This document shows, in pieces, positions 25,243-37,075 of a stretch of DNA of 64,000 bases. The stretch lies in assembly GCA_963855995.1 (NCBI GenBank), contig OY979717.1, positions 19,691,906-19,755,905 of the forward strand. Reading direction: 5' to 3'. The notes under the pieces were generated by a model. It was not told the DNA's origin and did no database searches. It saw only the letters and a program-made list of their open reading frames with translations. Source of the stretch: Muricea muricata (lineage: Eukaryota; Cnidaria; Anthozoa; Malacalcyonacea; Plexauridae). Each line of letters begins with the position of its first letter. The stretch's first letter is position 1. The position numbers were made by a program, and so were the translations under genes.

Positions 25243-25374
25243 GGTTTGCCAGATCACTGCATTTTTGAGGCCAAATCTTCAACAATGCTCTTTGTTTTTC
25301 TTTGTACTTGGTTTTTGTTGTCTTTGTTTACTTGACTAAAAAATGGCCTCAAAAATGCAGTGATCTGGCAACCC
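25243..25374. mobile_element. small MITE with ~30-bp inverted ends
   Basis: The left end (GTTTGCCAGATCACTGC then ATTTTTGAGGCCA) is repeated in reverse at 25344-25374 with a single visible mismatch; the loop is about 70 bp. It is non-coding. Confidence 0.65.
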
Positions 25375-27117
25375 TGTTGGTATTGACTGCATCATTCGCT
25401 TGCTCAACTTTTTGTTTCTGTCGAGCGTAAAAACCCCTGATGCGTCTCATATTCAATTCGAAGTAAACAATCCCCACGTGTATAGCGAATAGGACATGGT
25501 TACTATTGTGCGAAACGGAAGAGACCATGCAAATTTCTACAGTTTTATTAATTCTCACACGATTAAAATGCATTTTAACTCCTACAACGAATTAAGTTTA
25601 TGTTTTAGATTAATTATAAAGGTTCACTTATTTGATATGCTTCGCATAATACCTACAAGATATTCAAGAAACTTCTGTTAAATTGCAGCCGCCATGGGGC
25701 TAATTTGAATCGAATATGAAAGCATTAGTTTTTTTCTCACTCTGGACTGTTTTTAACTTGACTTAGGACAGGGTGTCCTAAAAAAGTTCCTGTTCAGCAA
25801 CAGTAGAGTGATTTCAAAGGGGGGGGGGGCTTTTTTGTACATACTTTATAAATTCCAAACTTCCACGAGCATAATTATATAGTATTGGCTCGGGTGCGCC
25901 TCGGCATTGTTTATACAGTGTGTACCAAGAAAGGGTTATCCATGTTAGTCAAACACTAGTGCCACACGTTCAAACTTGAAAGTTTTAACTCTCTAAAGAG
26001 CTAAAAATACATAAAACGGTATATAAGATAACTTTTATGTCTACATTGCAAATGATTGAAATTTGGTCCACCAAAATAACAAATATAATATTTGCTTGCG
26101 AATAGGAGTTTTATGTCTCCCATCTTGTTATCGTTTAGCAATGATAAGGAAACGAACTCTGCCAAGGGTGCGCAGGAAACCTGCTTTCAAAGATAAAACT
26201 TTGGCTGTAGGCAAATAGTTGCACTGATGTAGCATTTAGATAATAATTATGGACAAAGGGTTATTAATAGACACCCACGAACAAATGCCGTCAGTTGTTT
26301 AAAGTCAGCTTCGAGTGAAGTGACACAAGCTGTACAGCTACCAAGCTTTTTCACCCCACCTCCTCCCCATACCTGCATCAAGTACTTGTTGAGGAGGGTG
26401 AGGGGGTTAGTGAGAGGCGTAATTTTTGCCCTCACCTTACTGGGCAAAACAATGTTGACACTTATGTAAAAAGTATAGTTAATTATTCTGTTTAAGGGGA
26501 GGGTCTACCTTAAATTATATGGGTACAATCTACAGGCTATTATGGGAACACTTTGCATAATACCTATAGCAAACTATATATCCACTGAAAGCTAATAAAA
26601 TGAAGATTCTAAAAAAATATATTTGGAGTGGCAAAAATGCGTTGCCAGTGGCAACAAACCTCTTAAAGAGGCAACACGCTGTTTTTTAATAGGCTTCAGT
26701 TGAGAAAAAATATCTTGTTACAGATAAGTTCAAAACAATATATTTTTTGATATTTAACATATAATAGAGTATTCTTGGGGATCAATTGAGGAATTTTTAA
26801 TATTTCAAAAATTTAGGCACTTGCGGCCTTTTGAAAAAGCCCTATAAACTATGATGGGGTTTTTTAACAATATCTGCTGCTAAAGATGGAATATGAAAAA
26901 ATCCTCAATTCATTCCCAAATATGCAATGCGACACACATATCCTGAAAATTTGGTGACAAATGGTTAAATCCTTCCCGAGATATCCTTTCTCAAAGCATA
27001 AAATGGGTGAACTTGAGAAATTGAGCTGTAAAGTTAGCGTTACTAGAACTGACAGTAAACAAGGAGATATTTCTAAGGAAACCTAAAATCTATGTGTCAC
27101 CCTAGGAGGAACCAGAC
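25375..27117. other. no gene seen
   Basis: AT-rich with a G run at about 25819-25828. Small ORFs on either strand show no family pattern. Confidence 0.35.
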
Positions 27118-27297
27118 TCATATGTGGTGTCTTAGCTTCTCTTTGAGCTTCTTTTCTTCAAACATGCGGCATCGGCAGTGTTTGACGCTTTTTCGTTTCC
27201 TTTCCAGATTCTTCTCTAGAACTGTTTTACAGACATTTTGACCAATAAGTAGCATTTTCCCATCACACTCATCCTCTAGGACTGCCATATAGTCGCT
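27118..27297 (-). CDS. possible terminal exon, unknown protein
   Basis: On the minus strand, a coding-like stretch of about 60 codons starts after an acceptor-like AAGTAATTAG, continues through SDYMAVLEDECDGKMLL and LERKRKSVKHCRCRM, and ends KLRHHI with a stop at 27118-27120. The composition (charged, Cys/Lys-rich, no AT-driven hydrophobics) is unlike neighbouring spurious ORFs. It may be the end of a host gene or a transposon ORF. No upstream exon was found. Confidence 0.3.
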   Translation of the reverse strand, partial: SDYMAVLEDECDGKMLLIGQNVCKTVLEKNLERKRKSVKHCRCRMFEEKKLKEKLRHHI

Positions 27298-30200
27298 AAT
27301 TACTTATAACAGGTATATTTTGTCAAAAACATGATATCGTCATGAGATCGGTGTCAACAAATTACCAATTTACATTGTTGGGTACACACGCAAAAAATCT
27401 TGTTTTGAGTATTTTGGCATTTTTACGTACAACACATATAAACCTAGATAACGTTTTTGAAGGTTAGTACTTGATTTAAATGTCACCTAAACAAGCATAA
27501 GAGTTCGTAGAATAACTGTTAAATATTTCAGTGTCGATCATACCTGGGAGTTTTTCAGGATAATCGAGTTTTGCTACTGGCAAGTTTGGCCGGAGGTCTA
27601 CACCAAGTGTGAAATGAGTGTCTGGTGATTTACACCAATGTCAGAAAAGGCCTGGCTTTAGGTATGTTAATGAGAATACACAAACTTTCTAATTGATCAA
27701 ATGATGAATCATTTCGTAAAGAAAAATTTATGCAATTATGGATATAAAAGCATATACTCCTCCGCCAAATCTACCATTGGAAGCTTCATCATGTCGAACA
27801 ATTTCGTAACCATCTATATATTTACTTCTCTATCGCTAACCGTGCAGTCAAAGCTTTGTCTCATTTATAGCCAACACATCGATCATATTATTGTTGGCTA
27901 ACAGAATTCTGAGCAATGTGCTTAACAAAGCTAGTTACATTGAGTGACGCTAGTTTAAAACCGCTTGTATCCATTTGTTCATTAGAGATAGTATTTTGCA
28001 ACGATTGAAAGTTAGAAACTGATTTAGCAACTCTAAACAAAGCAGTACTACATCAATCTAAATTATTGCAAACTCACTAAAATTATTTTGAAGAGATTGA
28101 GATTCCAATTTGCTTAAATGTAAACCTCTACTGTTGAAGTGACTAATGTTAATATTTGCATTATCTAAGATTAGTTTATCTCAGATTAGTTTTACTTGCT
28201 ACTTAGATTATTATCTAAGATTACTTTTACTTGCTTAACATTTGTGTCTAATTTTGGACATGCACCCCGTTCAAGCAATGCTGATACACCTACTGTATTA
28301 TTGGGAGAGTCTTCCTTCATATCGAGTTGCCTGACGAACAATCGGCAATCATTTTCAGCTCGCAATTTTTTAAATCATTTTCGCCGACATAAAGAACAAG
28401 TTTATCGGGTGACTTACGAGTAATGGGTTTTCCACATGAAATTTTCCACATCTTCGACGATTGCACAACGGTTGGGAACGGTTCTATGAAATCTTCCACA
28501 TCCTCGACGGCTGCAGAACGGTTAGGAATTGTTTCACAACGTACTTATTATCAGCGTCACCTTTGCCCATGCATACCCTAACCATATTCTTTACTAACGA
28601 ATCAAAACTTCAACATCTTTCTTTTATTCTTGGTTGAACACTTAATCTTAATTTCAGGTTTGTTGCTGGGTATTGCTTTGCCACCAGCTTTTTAAACTGA
28701 GTGGCAGAGATTCTCGGTGTGGCAAGGCGTTACGAGGTAATGGAGCATGCCAAAGTAATGAGGTTTTACGAGGTTTACTTTTCTTATTTTTTTATGCATT
28801 GTGCCATTACTTTGGACTTACCACTTCAACTGTCTTAATTAACAACGAAATATCTCTTTGTAAGTTAGTATAACCAAATTGGAATTTGCCAACGCTTTCC
28901 TTTCGGAAAAATACTTTTACTCAGGATTTATCAATGTTTTCTCTATTCTTAACACTAAAGGTACAGCAGGGCTTTGAAATTTCAGCCTCAGAGACAGTAG
29001 CGGTAGATTTCGTTTCCGATGTACTTTGGTCAGCAGTTATATCATTGTCGTTGTTATTTGAGAAAGAAATTATATTACTTGCAGCTCCGAGCCTACTAGC
29101 GTCCCTTTAGATGTCTGCAAGTTCGATTTTGAGACATTCTAAAGATCGCCATGGCCTGCTTTATTTGCAACTGTTGATTGAAACAGTGCGCAATGTATTC
29201 GCTTATACAAATAGTCTGCCTTTTAGTACCATCAAATTAACAAAGAGAACAAAAGGCAAATATAAAGGAAAACAATGAGCAGTGTTGAAAATTTGACTTA
29301 TTTATGCAGGCAATCTACCAACCCTGTTCATAATTTATGTAGTATGTGTGCTGTCGATCTGTAGGTTTAAAATTTAAGAGTTTAAGTTAATTTACTTATA
29401 AATTGAATATAATTTTATATGCTAATAGTCTTTGATATAATTATTTAGTCTTCTTCTAGTTCGAATCCTATGTAGCTTTCTTTTTTCTCTGCAGAGAACT
29501 TCTACCTAATGTCAGAGCATATATGCACATAATGCATGGCAAAGGTTTTCGTAAACAAGTCTACAGAACTCTTTGCATGAAACGCTTCGTAAGAACCAAA
29601 AATGAATAGTAATTATAGTCCCTGAAAACATAAAACTCAAACAGGAAGAAAAGATTGTAGAATGTAGAAACAGTGTGCATGTTTACAGAGGCATTCAGAG
29701 ATTCCACAAAAAATGATTGGATTAAAAAATAAAAAGAGAGTTTCAAGTGCAATTTTCAACAAACTAGACATTTTAAATCTGCAAAATGGTGCCAACCAAG
29801 TTGGTATCTTGTGGCTATGCAAACCTTGCCAAATAGCATCATCTTATTTGTGATGCCACAAGCATATCCTTAGCTTGAAAATCCAGTTGAAATGTCAGCT
29901 GGTATGTTTCAACCGAAGTATATCAAGAATATAGCTAGATATGAAATCCTGCAACTAGTTTTGTCAGTTATTTCAAACGATTTCTTTTACATTATCGTTT
30001 TAACAAGGCGACAGGATTACCGTACGTAAATGTTTCATATAGTTTGATAAGTTTGGCGAAAAAAGTTACATCAATTTGGCAAATAATTTCATTAATTCTT
30101 TTTATATTTTATTGATTTGGTCACATAAATTTATGTTTTTGTAGCTTGGAATTTGAAAGTTTCCGTGACAATCGCTGCTGTTAATCGCACGATTGACAAG

Positions 30201-30507
30201 TTAATGCTTACGGGCGAGCATACCGCTAGGGAAAAGCCTTACACTATGTGCACTCGGAGTCGTTGGCGAGCGTTGTCAAAGCGGCTAAAATGAATTAAGA
30301 CGCGTACGACGGTACGATGATAAGTTGTTTAGTGAGATTTTTGTCGGTTTTCTTTGAAATATATCAACAAGTCGGGAGCTTTTTGAAATTATTAAAATTA
30401 AAACGCTCAAAAACTAAACAGTGTTTGTGCACATATCCTTAGACAAAGATTTACAGTCCCTATTTGCATTCAACTATGCACAAACTGCTAATATATTTGC
30501 ACGCGTT
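27298..30507. other. no confident gene; small direct repeat
   Basis: Several short ORFs without recognisable domains. Two diverged copies of a unit of about 48 bp (containing TTCCACATC and ACGGTT) lie at about 28437-28484 and 28489-28536. Nothing else was identified. Confidence 0.35.
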
Positions 30508-30620
30508 TGTTTACGTCTGTAGTCGAGACGTTTGCCGTTGAAAGGGAAGGCGTGGATTAATTTGCATATTTTGGGCATCTAAATGGCTTCAAACGGCAAA
30601 CGCCCCAACTACAAACGTAA
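30508..30620. mobile_element. 113-bp MITE with ~34-bp inverted ends
   Basis: Starts GTTTACGTCTGTAGTCGAGA and ends with an imperfect reverse complement (AACTACAAACGTAAAC). ACGTTTGCCGTT and AACGGCAAACG pair in the inner part. It is non-coding. Confidence 0.65.
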
Positions 30621-31947
30621 ACTAAGTTACCCATGGGGTAGGGAATGCTGCCTTGACACAAACAATCTCAACACAATACAACTGTCACAGATAATTGTGT
30701 TAACTTCTGAAACAAGTGACAGAAGAGATAAAATTACTATCGTCCAATAGAATTGTTCAAGTGCAAAAAAATATTACTGGCCGTAAAAGTAAATTTTTTG
30801 ATTAGATTAGATCAGTGACTTACGTTGCTATATGCATGGTAGTATTTTAATAGATGATAGTCTTGCCACAATTGATACTAATATAAATGATGCATTTATA
30901 GAATTCCTCCATGTATACGCGGCAAAACACAAGAAACGATTGTGCACACAATAATTAGCACAAAACAGTGGTCATTAGCACACAGCGATTGTTTATTGCT
31001 TTCATTTCAGATGCTATTCCAACAAATCGTTCTGCGTTAATCTTTTTTGTCGTGTGAATGGGCTTTCAAACACCTTAATACACCGCACCAAATACTGGTG
31101 TTTGATCATCAAGCACTACTGTGTGAAAGGCTAGTGTAGTTTTTGATTAATTGCATTTGCCTTGCCATTTCACAGATATTCCTTGTCAGGAAATCGCAAT
31201 GATTTGTTTATTTTACACAGACTTTTCAGTTCTTTTGATTTTTAATTGTTTTCGCTTCCACTGTATTCACTGGAATTTATCCACGTGAAAATATTTTAAC
31301 ACAACAATAAATAACTATATAGGGTCTAATTTGCGTATTAAAGTGAAAATAAGTATACTGATTGCTGTTAATTGTCGTTCGGTTATTAAGAAAACACAAA
31401 CACGATAGGGGGTATGTCCAGACTATATAAATTTGCGAGATAAGATGCACATAATATACGGAGAATAAAATATTGCATGTGGTTTATACGGTTGGAAAAA
31501 GGCTCAAGTAGCTAAATGCTATTAACATTACTGTAAACAACGTGGTCTGTTCAGCAGGTAATTATTGACATTTGATTAAATTTTGCGCATAATTTTATCA
31601 AGCCGTCGATCTCCACGTTTAGCTCTGACATATGTGGCGCAGTTGTAGTTGAAATAATTTTTCTTTGTTTTAATAAAAACTAGGTTTATATTTTTTGCAA
31701 TGGTGCGCCTTCAAGGTTAAGCTAGCGGGATACTTTCCACCTCCAAATAATAACAGAATTGATGAGAGAAAGTATTTTTTCATACGTATTTGGCATATGC
31801 GTGCATTTACACTAGATTTACTTAAGCTTCACAAGAAATTATCTACACTAATTTTAACTTTGCTGAAACTTTCCTAGGCTTTCTTGTAGTTCGAGACTCA
31901 TGTGTGATATTTTCTTCTGTGTTGTACCAAAACGACGTTAATTGAAA
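30621..31947. other. 5' flank of the first Mab-21/cGLR gene
   Basis: AT-rich with no ORF of note. A pyrimidine tract and acceptor-like site (GGCTTTCTTGTAG at about 31877-31889) could end a 5'-UTR intron. No TATA box can be placed with confidence. Confidence 0.35.
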
Positions 31948-33417
31948 ATGGCGTATGCTACATGTTACTCTGATGCTCTTCGAAATGCTATATTACGTGT
32001 ATGGACTCCTACGGTTGGCGCAAGGTCATGGGAATCATTGATTGAAAGAAACGCTGAGGAAATTTTTGCTTCTGCTGGTCCATTTCTTGCTCCTGTTATG
32101 ATACGCGATAACTTTCCAAACAATCTCCATTTTCCAATAGAATTTTATTCGGACGAACGACCGCCATTCCAATTTAAGGAGAAAATACTCTCCGGGAGTT
32201 GGAGTGAAGGATTATACTTAATTGGTTACTCTAACACGTCAGTTCCAGATATGGATTTCATGCTCGTTCTGGATCATATTTCATTTTCGAAAGAAAGCCA
32301 ACGTTGTGGTAATTTGATATTGAAAGAAGATACACCATTCCTCGATGCTTACATAACAGATGAAAACGCTGCGAAACTGTGGAAAGAATTTTTGCATGAT
32401 AGAGATGAGGCACAAGGCAATCGTTTATCGTCAAAGAAGCTGAAAGAAAGACTTCGAGAAAACAACCAGCTAAGAGCCTATTTTGGAAACGCTTTGAAAG
32501 ACAAGCATATAACTAATGCAGATAGTGAGGCTATGTACACATTTCAAGGTGCCCATTCTTTTTCAATTATCAGTAGTATACTTAATTCAGTTCAATCGAC
32601 TATGTCAAAGGACAATGCAAGTAACATGCATACCCGTGCGAATTTTGCCAAGGACATTTATAGCGAGGTTTTCACAGGTTGTGATATTGTACTAGCCATA
32701 TCTTGTGATGGTTGGCCATCTTGTGCGAGAGAATGGATAACACGCGATCGAATTTGGCCACAAACTGATTTGATACAGAAGATCATCGACGGTGGTTTTC
32801 ATATTGTTCCAAAGAGTTCGACCGAAGGAGATTTTCGACTGCCATTTTCGTATGCTGAAACTACGCTCATTGCAAGTTTAACTAAGTTACAGCATAAGGT
32901 ACTTCGTTCTTTCAAAGCTGTTGTCAAATTTCACCAAAGTTCCTGGAGTCCAAATATCAAGGACATTATCACAATATATCACTTGAAAACAATAGCAATT
33001 TGGTATTTTGAGAAAAGAATGCAAAATTCATTCACCGAAGAAACTGTGGGAACCCATCTAGTTTTATTACTCCAGGAGTTGGCTGAGGCTTTGAGGTGTC
33101 GCGAATTGCCAATGTATTTTATGCCGAAGGTAAACCTCTTTAAAAATACTGAAAATCCTGAAGAAGCAATTGATATTGCGGACAAGATCGAGAAACTTTC
33201 AAACAATTTTGGTCTTGTAATAAAAGGAATAGAAAACATAACTTCTGGCTTTGCACTGAGTTTTATTCATCTTTCAAACATTAGTGAGATGATTGTTAAA
33301 AGTCCTTTACTTGATGAAACAGAAATTCAAAGAAATATGAAACAGAAACTCAAAGAACTATCCCGATTTTCCGAGCAGGCAAAAATTTACTTACAGTTCC
33401 TAAACCCACAGAACTAA
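31948..33417 (+). CDS. Mab-21/cGAS-like nucleotidyltransferase (cGLR candidate), copy 1
   Basis: A 489-residue intronless ORF. I start it at ATG 31948 (GAAAATGGCG, A at -3 and G at +4) rather than the in-frame TTG two codons earlier. Residues 83-88 read GSWSEG (the GS nucleotide-binding turn), D101 and D103 form the DxD metal-binding pair (PDMDFML), and D246 in GCDIVLAI supplies the third acidic residue. Then follow the Mab-21 hallmarks: WPSCAREW, an R-x-x-WP element, HIVPKSS, GDFRLPFSYAETTL and a YHLKTIAIWYFEKR helix. cGAS-like receptors of this family make cyclic dinucleotides on sensing nucleic acid and signal through STING in the cytosol. All catalytic residues are present, so activity is plausible, but ligand and product are unknown. 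There is no obvious cGAS-type zinc thumb. An ordinary Mab-21-like protein is the alternative. Confidence 0.85.
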   Translation: MAYATCYSDALRNAILRVWTPTVGARSWESLIERNAEEIFASAGPFLAPVMIRDNFPNNLHFPIEFYSDERPPFQFKEKILSGSWSEGLYLIGYSNTSVPDMDFMLVLDHISFSKESQRCGNLILKEDTPFLDAYITDENAAKLWKEFLHDRDEAQGNRLSSKKLKERLRENNQLRAYFGNALKDKHITNADSEAMYTFQGAHSFSIISSILNSVQSTMSKDNASNMHTRANFAKDIYSEVFTGCDIVLAISCDGWPSCAREWITRDRIWPQTDLIQKIIDGGFHIVPKSSTEGDFRLPFSYAETTLIASLTKLQHKVLRSFKAVVKFHQSSWSPNIKDIITIYHLKTIAIWYFEKRMQNSFTEETVGTHLVLLLQELAEALRCRELPMYFMPKVNLFKNTENPEEAIDIADKIEKLSNNFGLVIKGIENITSGFALSFIHLSNISEMIVKSPLLDETEIQRNMKQKLKELSRFSEQAKIYLQFLNPQN

Positions 33418-35816
33418 AATTAATCATCATAAACCAAAACGGCTAGTAGAATAGGGAACAGAAAACTATAAACGAACAGCACATTATCTATGGACGAAGC
33501 TACGAGGAGTTCGACGTCACGTGTAGACTGAGACCCGCTTTATAAGGTAACGGATTCTCAAGGTCGCGCCTTGGAGTAATATTTCACAATTATATTTACT
33601 TTTAGCACTTTCTGTGTGATTAGTTGTCACGAAATTCTGTAATTTATATTATGGGCTTCAATAGACCGAAACAGATATGGACTGCAGCTGCCACTTTTAC
33701 ACAATATACTCTATACTACAACAAAAATTTTGTGATGCACAATGACATCATAGCACATTGTGCTATGACGTCATTGTGCTAAGCACATTTCAGGTTTGTG
33801 TAACTCCGTACATAATCAAATCCACAAATTTATTGCTACACAGTTACTGGGTGGCCATCTGGTATATTGCCAAGCAAAGTTAAGATCACTCAATTAACAA
33901 TCTCACATTGTGATACTGGATTTCTATGAGTTTGACAAAACTCAAGCTTTTTCTCACTTATGGATTTAGTGCGATAAATATATTTGCGATAATAACTTTA
34001 CTGTCACGCTTTGTATTATTTATACTAAGTAAAAATGTTCGCATTTTGCGATACAAATATGTTCAATTGATTTAAAGAGAAAACAGTAGATTTAGACTGA
34101 GAAACTATGCCTAAAAGCCTGAGTACATATAACGGTCGATAAGGCAAAACCAGAGAAAAATAACATTAATACAAGACGCACAATATGAATACAATACGAT
34201 AACACATTCGCTACATTACATTTACTTGCTTAATTAAGAACAATGAAATAGACCAAGAAAAGCATTCTTGGGCCAGAGTCAATCTTCCCTGAACACCATA
34301 AAGTAAAATCAGTGGGGCTGAAGTTTTGTTGCAAAAACAACTTGCAAAATCCTCTGCAAATTTAACACGGGCTTGCACTAAGCAGCAGCCCAGAGAAGAA
34401 CATAAATGTTCGGAACAAGATGAAAGCACCGACAAGTGATAATGTAGAATTATCACAAATTATTCTGAAATTTTGTAAAATCTCAAATTGCATAATATTA
34501 TAATTGTCATTTGTCACAAATGTTGGTCCCTAAAAAGTTAATTAATTGAATTTTCAAGGAATGATTATCGTCGATTTCAGGTCACTTTAAGTTTAATGTC
34601 ACTGTAATATTCCGAATTTCGTTGCGAAGTTCGGAAGTACTAGTTCGCTAGGCCGTATTCCCTGGCCCAAAAAATCGCTTAGAAAACGATTTTTGTTGCC
34701 CCTCTTATATGCTGAATTCGAATTCACTTGTTGCTACTCGCACAAACCTGTAGTTTTGTTGTATTTCACGAACAAACATCAATAAATTTCACTGCTTCGA
34801 AAGTCAATTTCCGCCATCTTATTAGCGGTACTTGATGTAGTACAGGTTTAATGTACTAGTTCCAGTCACCTAGCTGGATATTTCATGCGCGGTTATAGAC
34901 ATTTTATGCTTATTTTAAAGGTGGTCTACAAGAGTCCGTAATGTAAACAAATGCTTTGTTTACATTTCAAATAGCTACATTTTGTAAAATATGATGTACT
35001 GACTGAAAAGCGTACCCTGTTCCGGAAGTTATGCTAGCAAATGAATATGAACTATAATCAACTCATTCCACCTGACTTCCTGACAGTGTTTATGTTGATT
35101 TTAAAAACTATTTTAACAGCAAAATAGCGAATTTCACAAAGATCACCAACGACGCTTTTCATGTTGTTCGAATTCTAAAGAGTTCGGCGGAATGAGATTT
35201 TGAAATCCGTTTTCACTCCATATCCTTGCAGTCTATCACACAGAAATAAAGAGTAATAATTAGAAATTTATAAAATATTTAATGTTGCCAGTATCCAACA
35301 ACTGTAGTTTGATGTAAGTTTGATAGGGTTACATCAACTGCCAACTGCCAAGTTATTTGTAATAACCTGCACCAAGGCTTAGCTTTTTCAACAAGAAGGC
35401 TCAGCCGGGAAAGAAACTGTAGGGAGCCACCCTAACTTGTGACTGAACGACACTAGAGCTCCACTCTAACCCAGTCAACTGTAATACAACTGGAACGCTA
35501 ACTCAATACAAAACTTCAGTTAATGGCTGAAGCCAAGTCAGTTTTTCTGAGTTTTGAGACAAAATACGTAACGCCAAAGATCCGACCGTATATCAAATTG
35601 AAGCTATTAAAAAGTTACACTTTAATACAAAAATTTTAAGACTTTACACAAGAAAGAAATGCCTAAAAAATACGAAAACAACTGCAATTTTGAAAAGTAC
35701 GGCAAATTACGACAAAGTTTAAGGTGTTTGTTTTTCACCTAAAACCTCAAAATTTTTACACCAAATACAACTTTCTAATAGCTTTCATTTGATGTACGGC
35801 CCATTTTGTCACGTTT
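33418..35816. other. no gene seen; CRE-like palindrome
   Basis: AT-rich. A hairpin of about 43 bp at 33737-33779 pairs GCACAATGACATCATAGCAC with its complement and includes TGACGTCA. Short ORFs elsewhere (for example 34211-34456 -) have no family signature. Confidence 0.35.
33737..33779. promoter_or_regulatory. perfect-arm palindrome containing a CRE-like TGACGTCA
   Basis: Two 21-bp arms pair with one mismatch; the right arm contains ATGACGTCAT, the consensus for CREB/ATF dimers, and the left has ATGACATCAT. It lies about 320 bp after the stop of cGLR copy 1. It may be regulatory or simply the core of a tiny MITE. Confidence 0.3.
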
Positions 35817-36292
35817 AACATTCCAAACCAAGAGTGCACAAACAAGCCAGTCTTAAATCTTTCATACATGCATCAGTGGAAGCATATTTTTCAACGATGG
35901 CTTTTATCATATCGGTAGAAACTGGTACTTTCCTTTCGATAGCCAGTCTACCACGTTTGGCTGCCTCCAAAAAACTCGATAAGATTGGGCTGTCGCAAGG
36001 ATTTCCGTGTGCGAACGGCAGGAAAGAATGATACCATTTTAGGCAGAATAAGATAACACTAAATTAGAATAAGACTGAGACTGGTTGAACACTTTGGCCA
36101 TATAGGCCAAAGTCAACGCAACGGACAGAGGTGGTGATGATTGGACACCCGCTACCTTGCACCAACTGATGAACTTTCCTATCTTCTTAAGATATCCTTG
36201 AGATGTGGACTGCGCCTTCGATTGAAATAACTGTTGTAGTAAGCTTGATATAACTGGTTTCACTCCAACTGGTAAATCATTCCATTCAGGAG
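35817..36292 (-). pseudogene. tyrosine recombinase fragment (DIRS/YR type)
   Basis: On the minus strand, an exon-like segment opens after an acceptor (CTTCCTTGTAG) and reads through HSPEWNDLPVGVKPVI, a helical core-binding domain (LKKIGKFISWCKVAGV) and, after a one-base frameshift near 36035, an EAAKRG region and DLRLACLCTLG. This is the arrangement of the SAM-like N-terminal domain and start of the catalytic domain in eukaryotic tyrosine recombinases. The catalytic R, HxxR and Tyr are absent because the sequence stops at about 35817. It is therefore a truncated, frameshifted copy, probably of the DIRS-like element whose RNase H end lies just upstream (37072-36647). Confidence 0.6.
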
Positions 36293-36646
36293 AATGTCTA
36301 AATATCTACAAGGAAGATTAATGTAAGCTCAGGTACAAATTACTGAAACGACAAAATTATTGCAACGCTTTATTAAATTATTTCTATTTTTTGTCACATT
36401 AAACACAACTACATTTTTTGGCAAACGCCGTCCTGCATGTCTGTATTTCCGGCCAGTACCGGCTATGTGTCAAAGTCAAACAATGTGGCCGGTGCCTGCC
36501 CTGCAACAACACAGTGAAAATCATCGATGCGAAAATAACATTTTGAAGGCCAGTGCCGCACTCTCCTGGTAAGAGCAACCCGTGTAAAGTGTAGAAATCA
36601 ATGATCAAATGGGAAACGGACTGCTAAAATGTCTCCAAAAAACCTG

Positions 36647-37072
36647 TCAGAACCCAACAGCGAGTTCGTATTTTTTCCATGTACTAATGAACTCTTCCCT
36701 TCGAATGAATGATACCCAACTATAAAATCCACATATTTCGCAAAATGGGGACGAGGGCCAAAATGGCACAATTACAGTAACTGTGGCTTTACAAACATAC
36801 AAATAATGTAATGTTCGGACAATTAAACCTACTGGTGGAACTACCAAACAATTTTCTCCTGTGAGCCTTTGGACAAAAAAATCTACTCCGCTGGAACCAG
36901 GATTCCAGAACCTGGAAAAGTACTTGCTAATTTTCTTATTGTAAAAATTGGCGAACAATCCACCGTGTGTTTGCCTCAAAGCTTTTCTACAGCTTCGAAA
37001 CAATCTTTTGTAATTTGCCAATCGTCGATGTCGATAAAACGACTTATAAATCAGCCTTTTGTAAAACCTCAA
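36647..37072 (-). pseudogene. DIRS-like RT/RNase H C-terminal fragment
   Basis: A 141-residue minus-strand ORF containing SRFWNPGSSGVDFFVQ, then ENCLVVPPVGLIVRTLHYL and TVIVPFWPSSPF. In DIRS1-like retroelements this NPG...D.F...W..E..W.VPP...I...I.HL...KA.GTL..P.WPSAPFW pattern joins the RNase H domain to the recombinase region. The order on this strand (RNase H end, then recombinase at 36292-35817) matches a DIRS-type element. The RT catalytic part is missing; the upstream boundary is at the Helitron-like sequence that begins at about 37076 on the opposite strand. Confidence 0.55.
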
Positions 37073-37075
37073 TTT

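Noticed and set aside
31942-31947. Two-codon N-terminal extension of cGLR copy 1 (also 45797-45802 in copy 2)
   Set aside because: It depends on a TTG start; the ATG two codons on has a strong context in both genes.
36399-36608. Minus-strand ORF between the two DIRS-like fragments
   Set aside because: Its position would fit the DIRS linker, but no motif convinced me, so it is not called separately.
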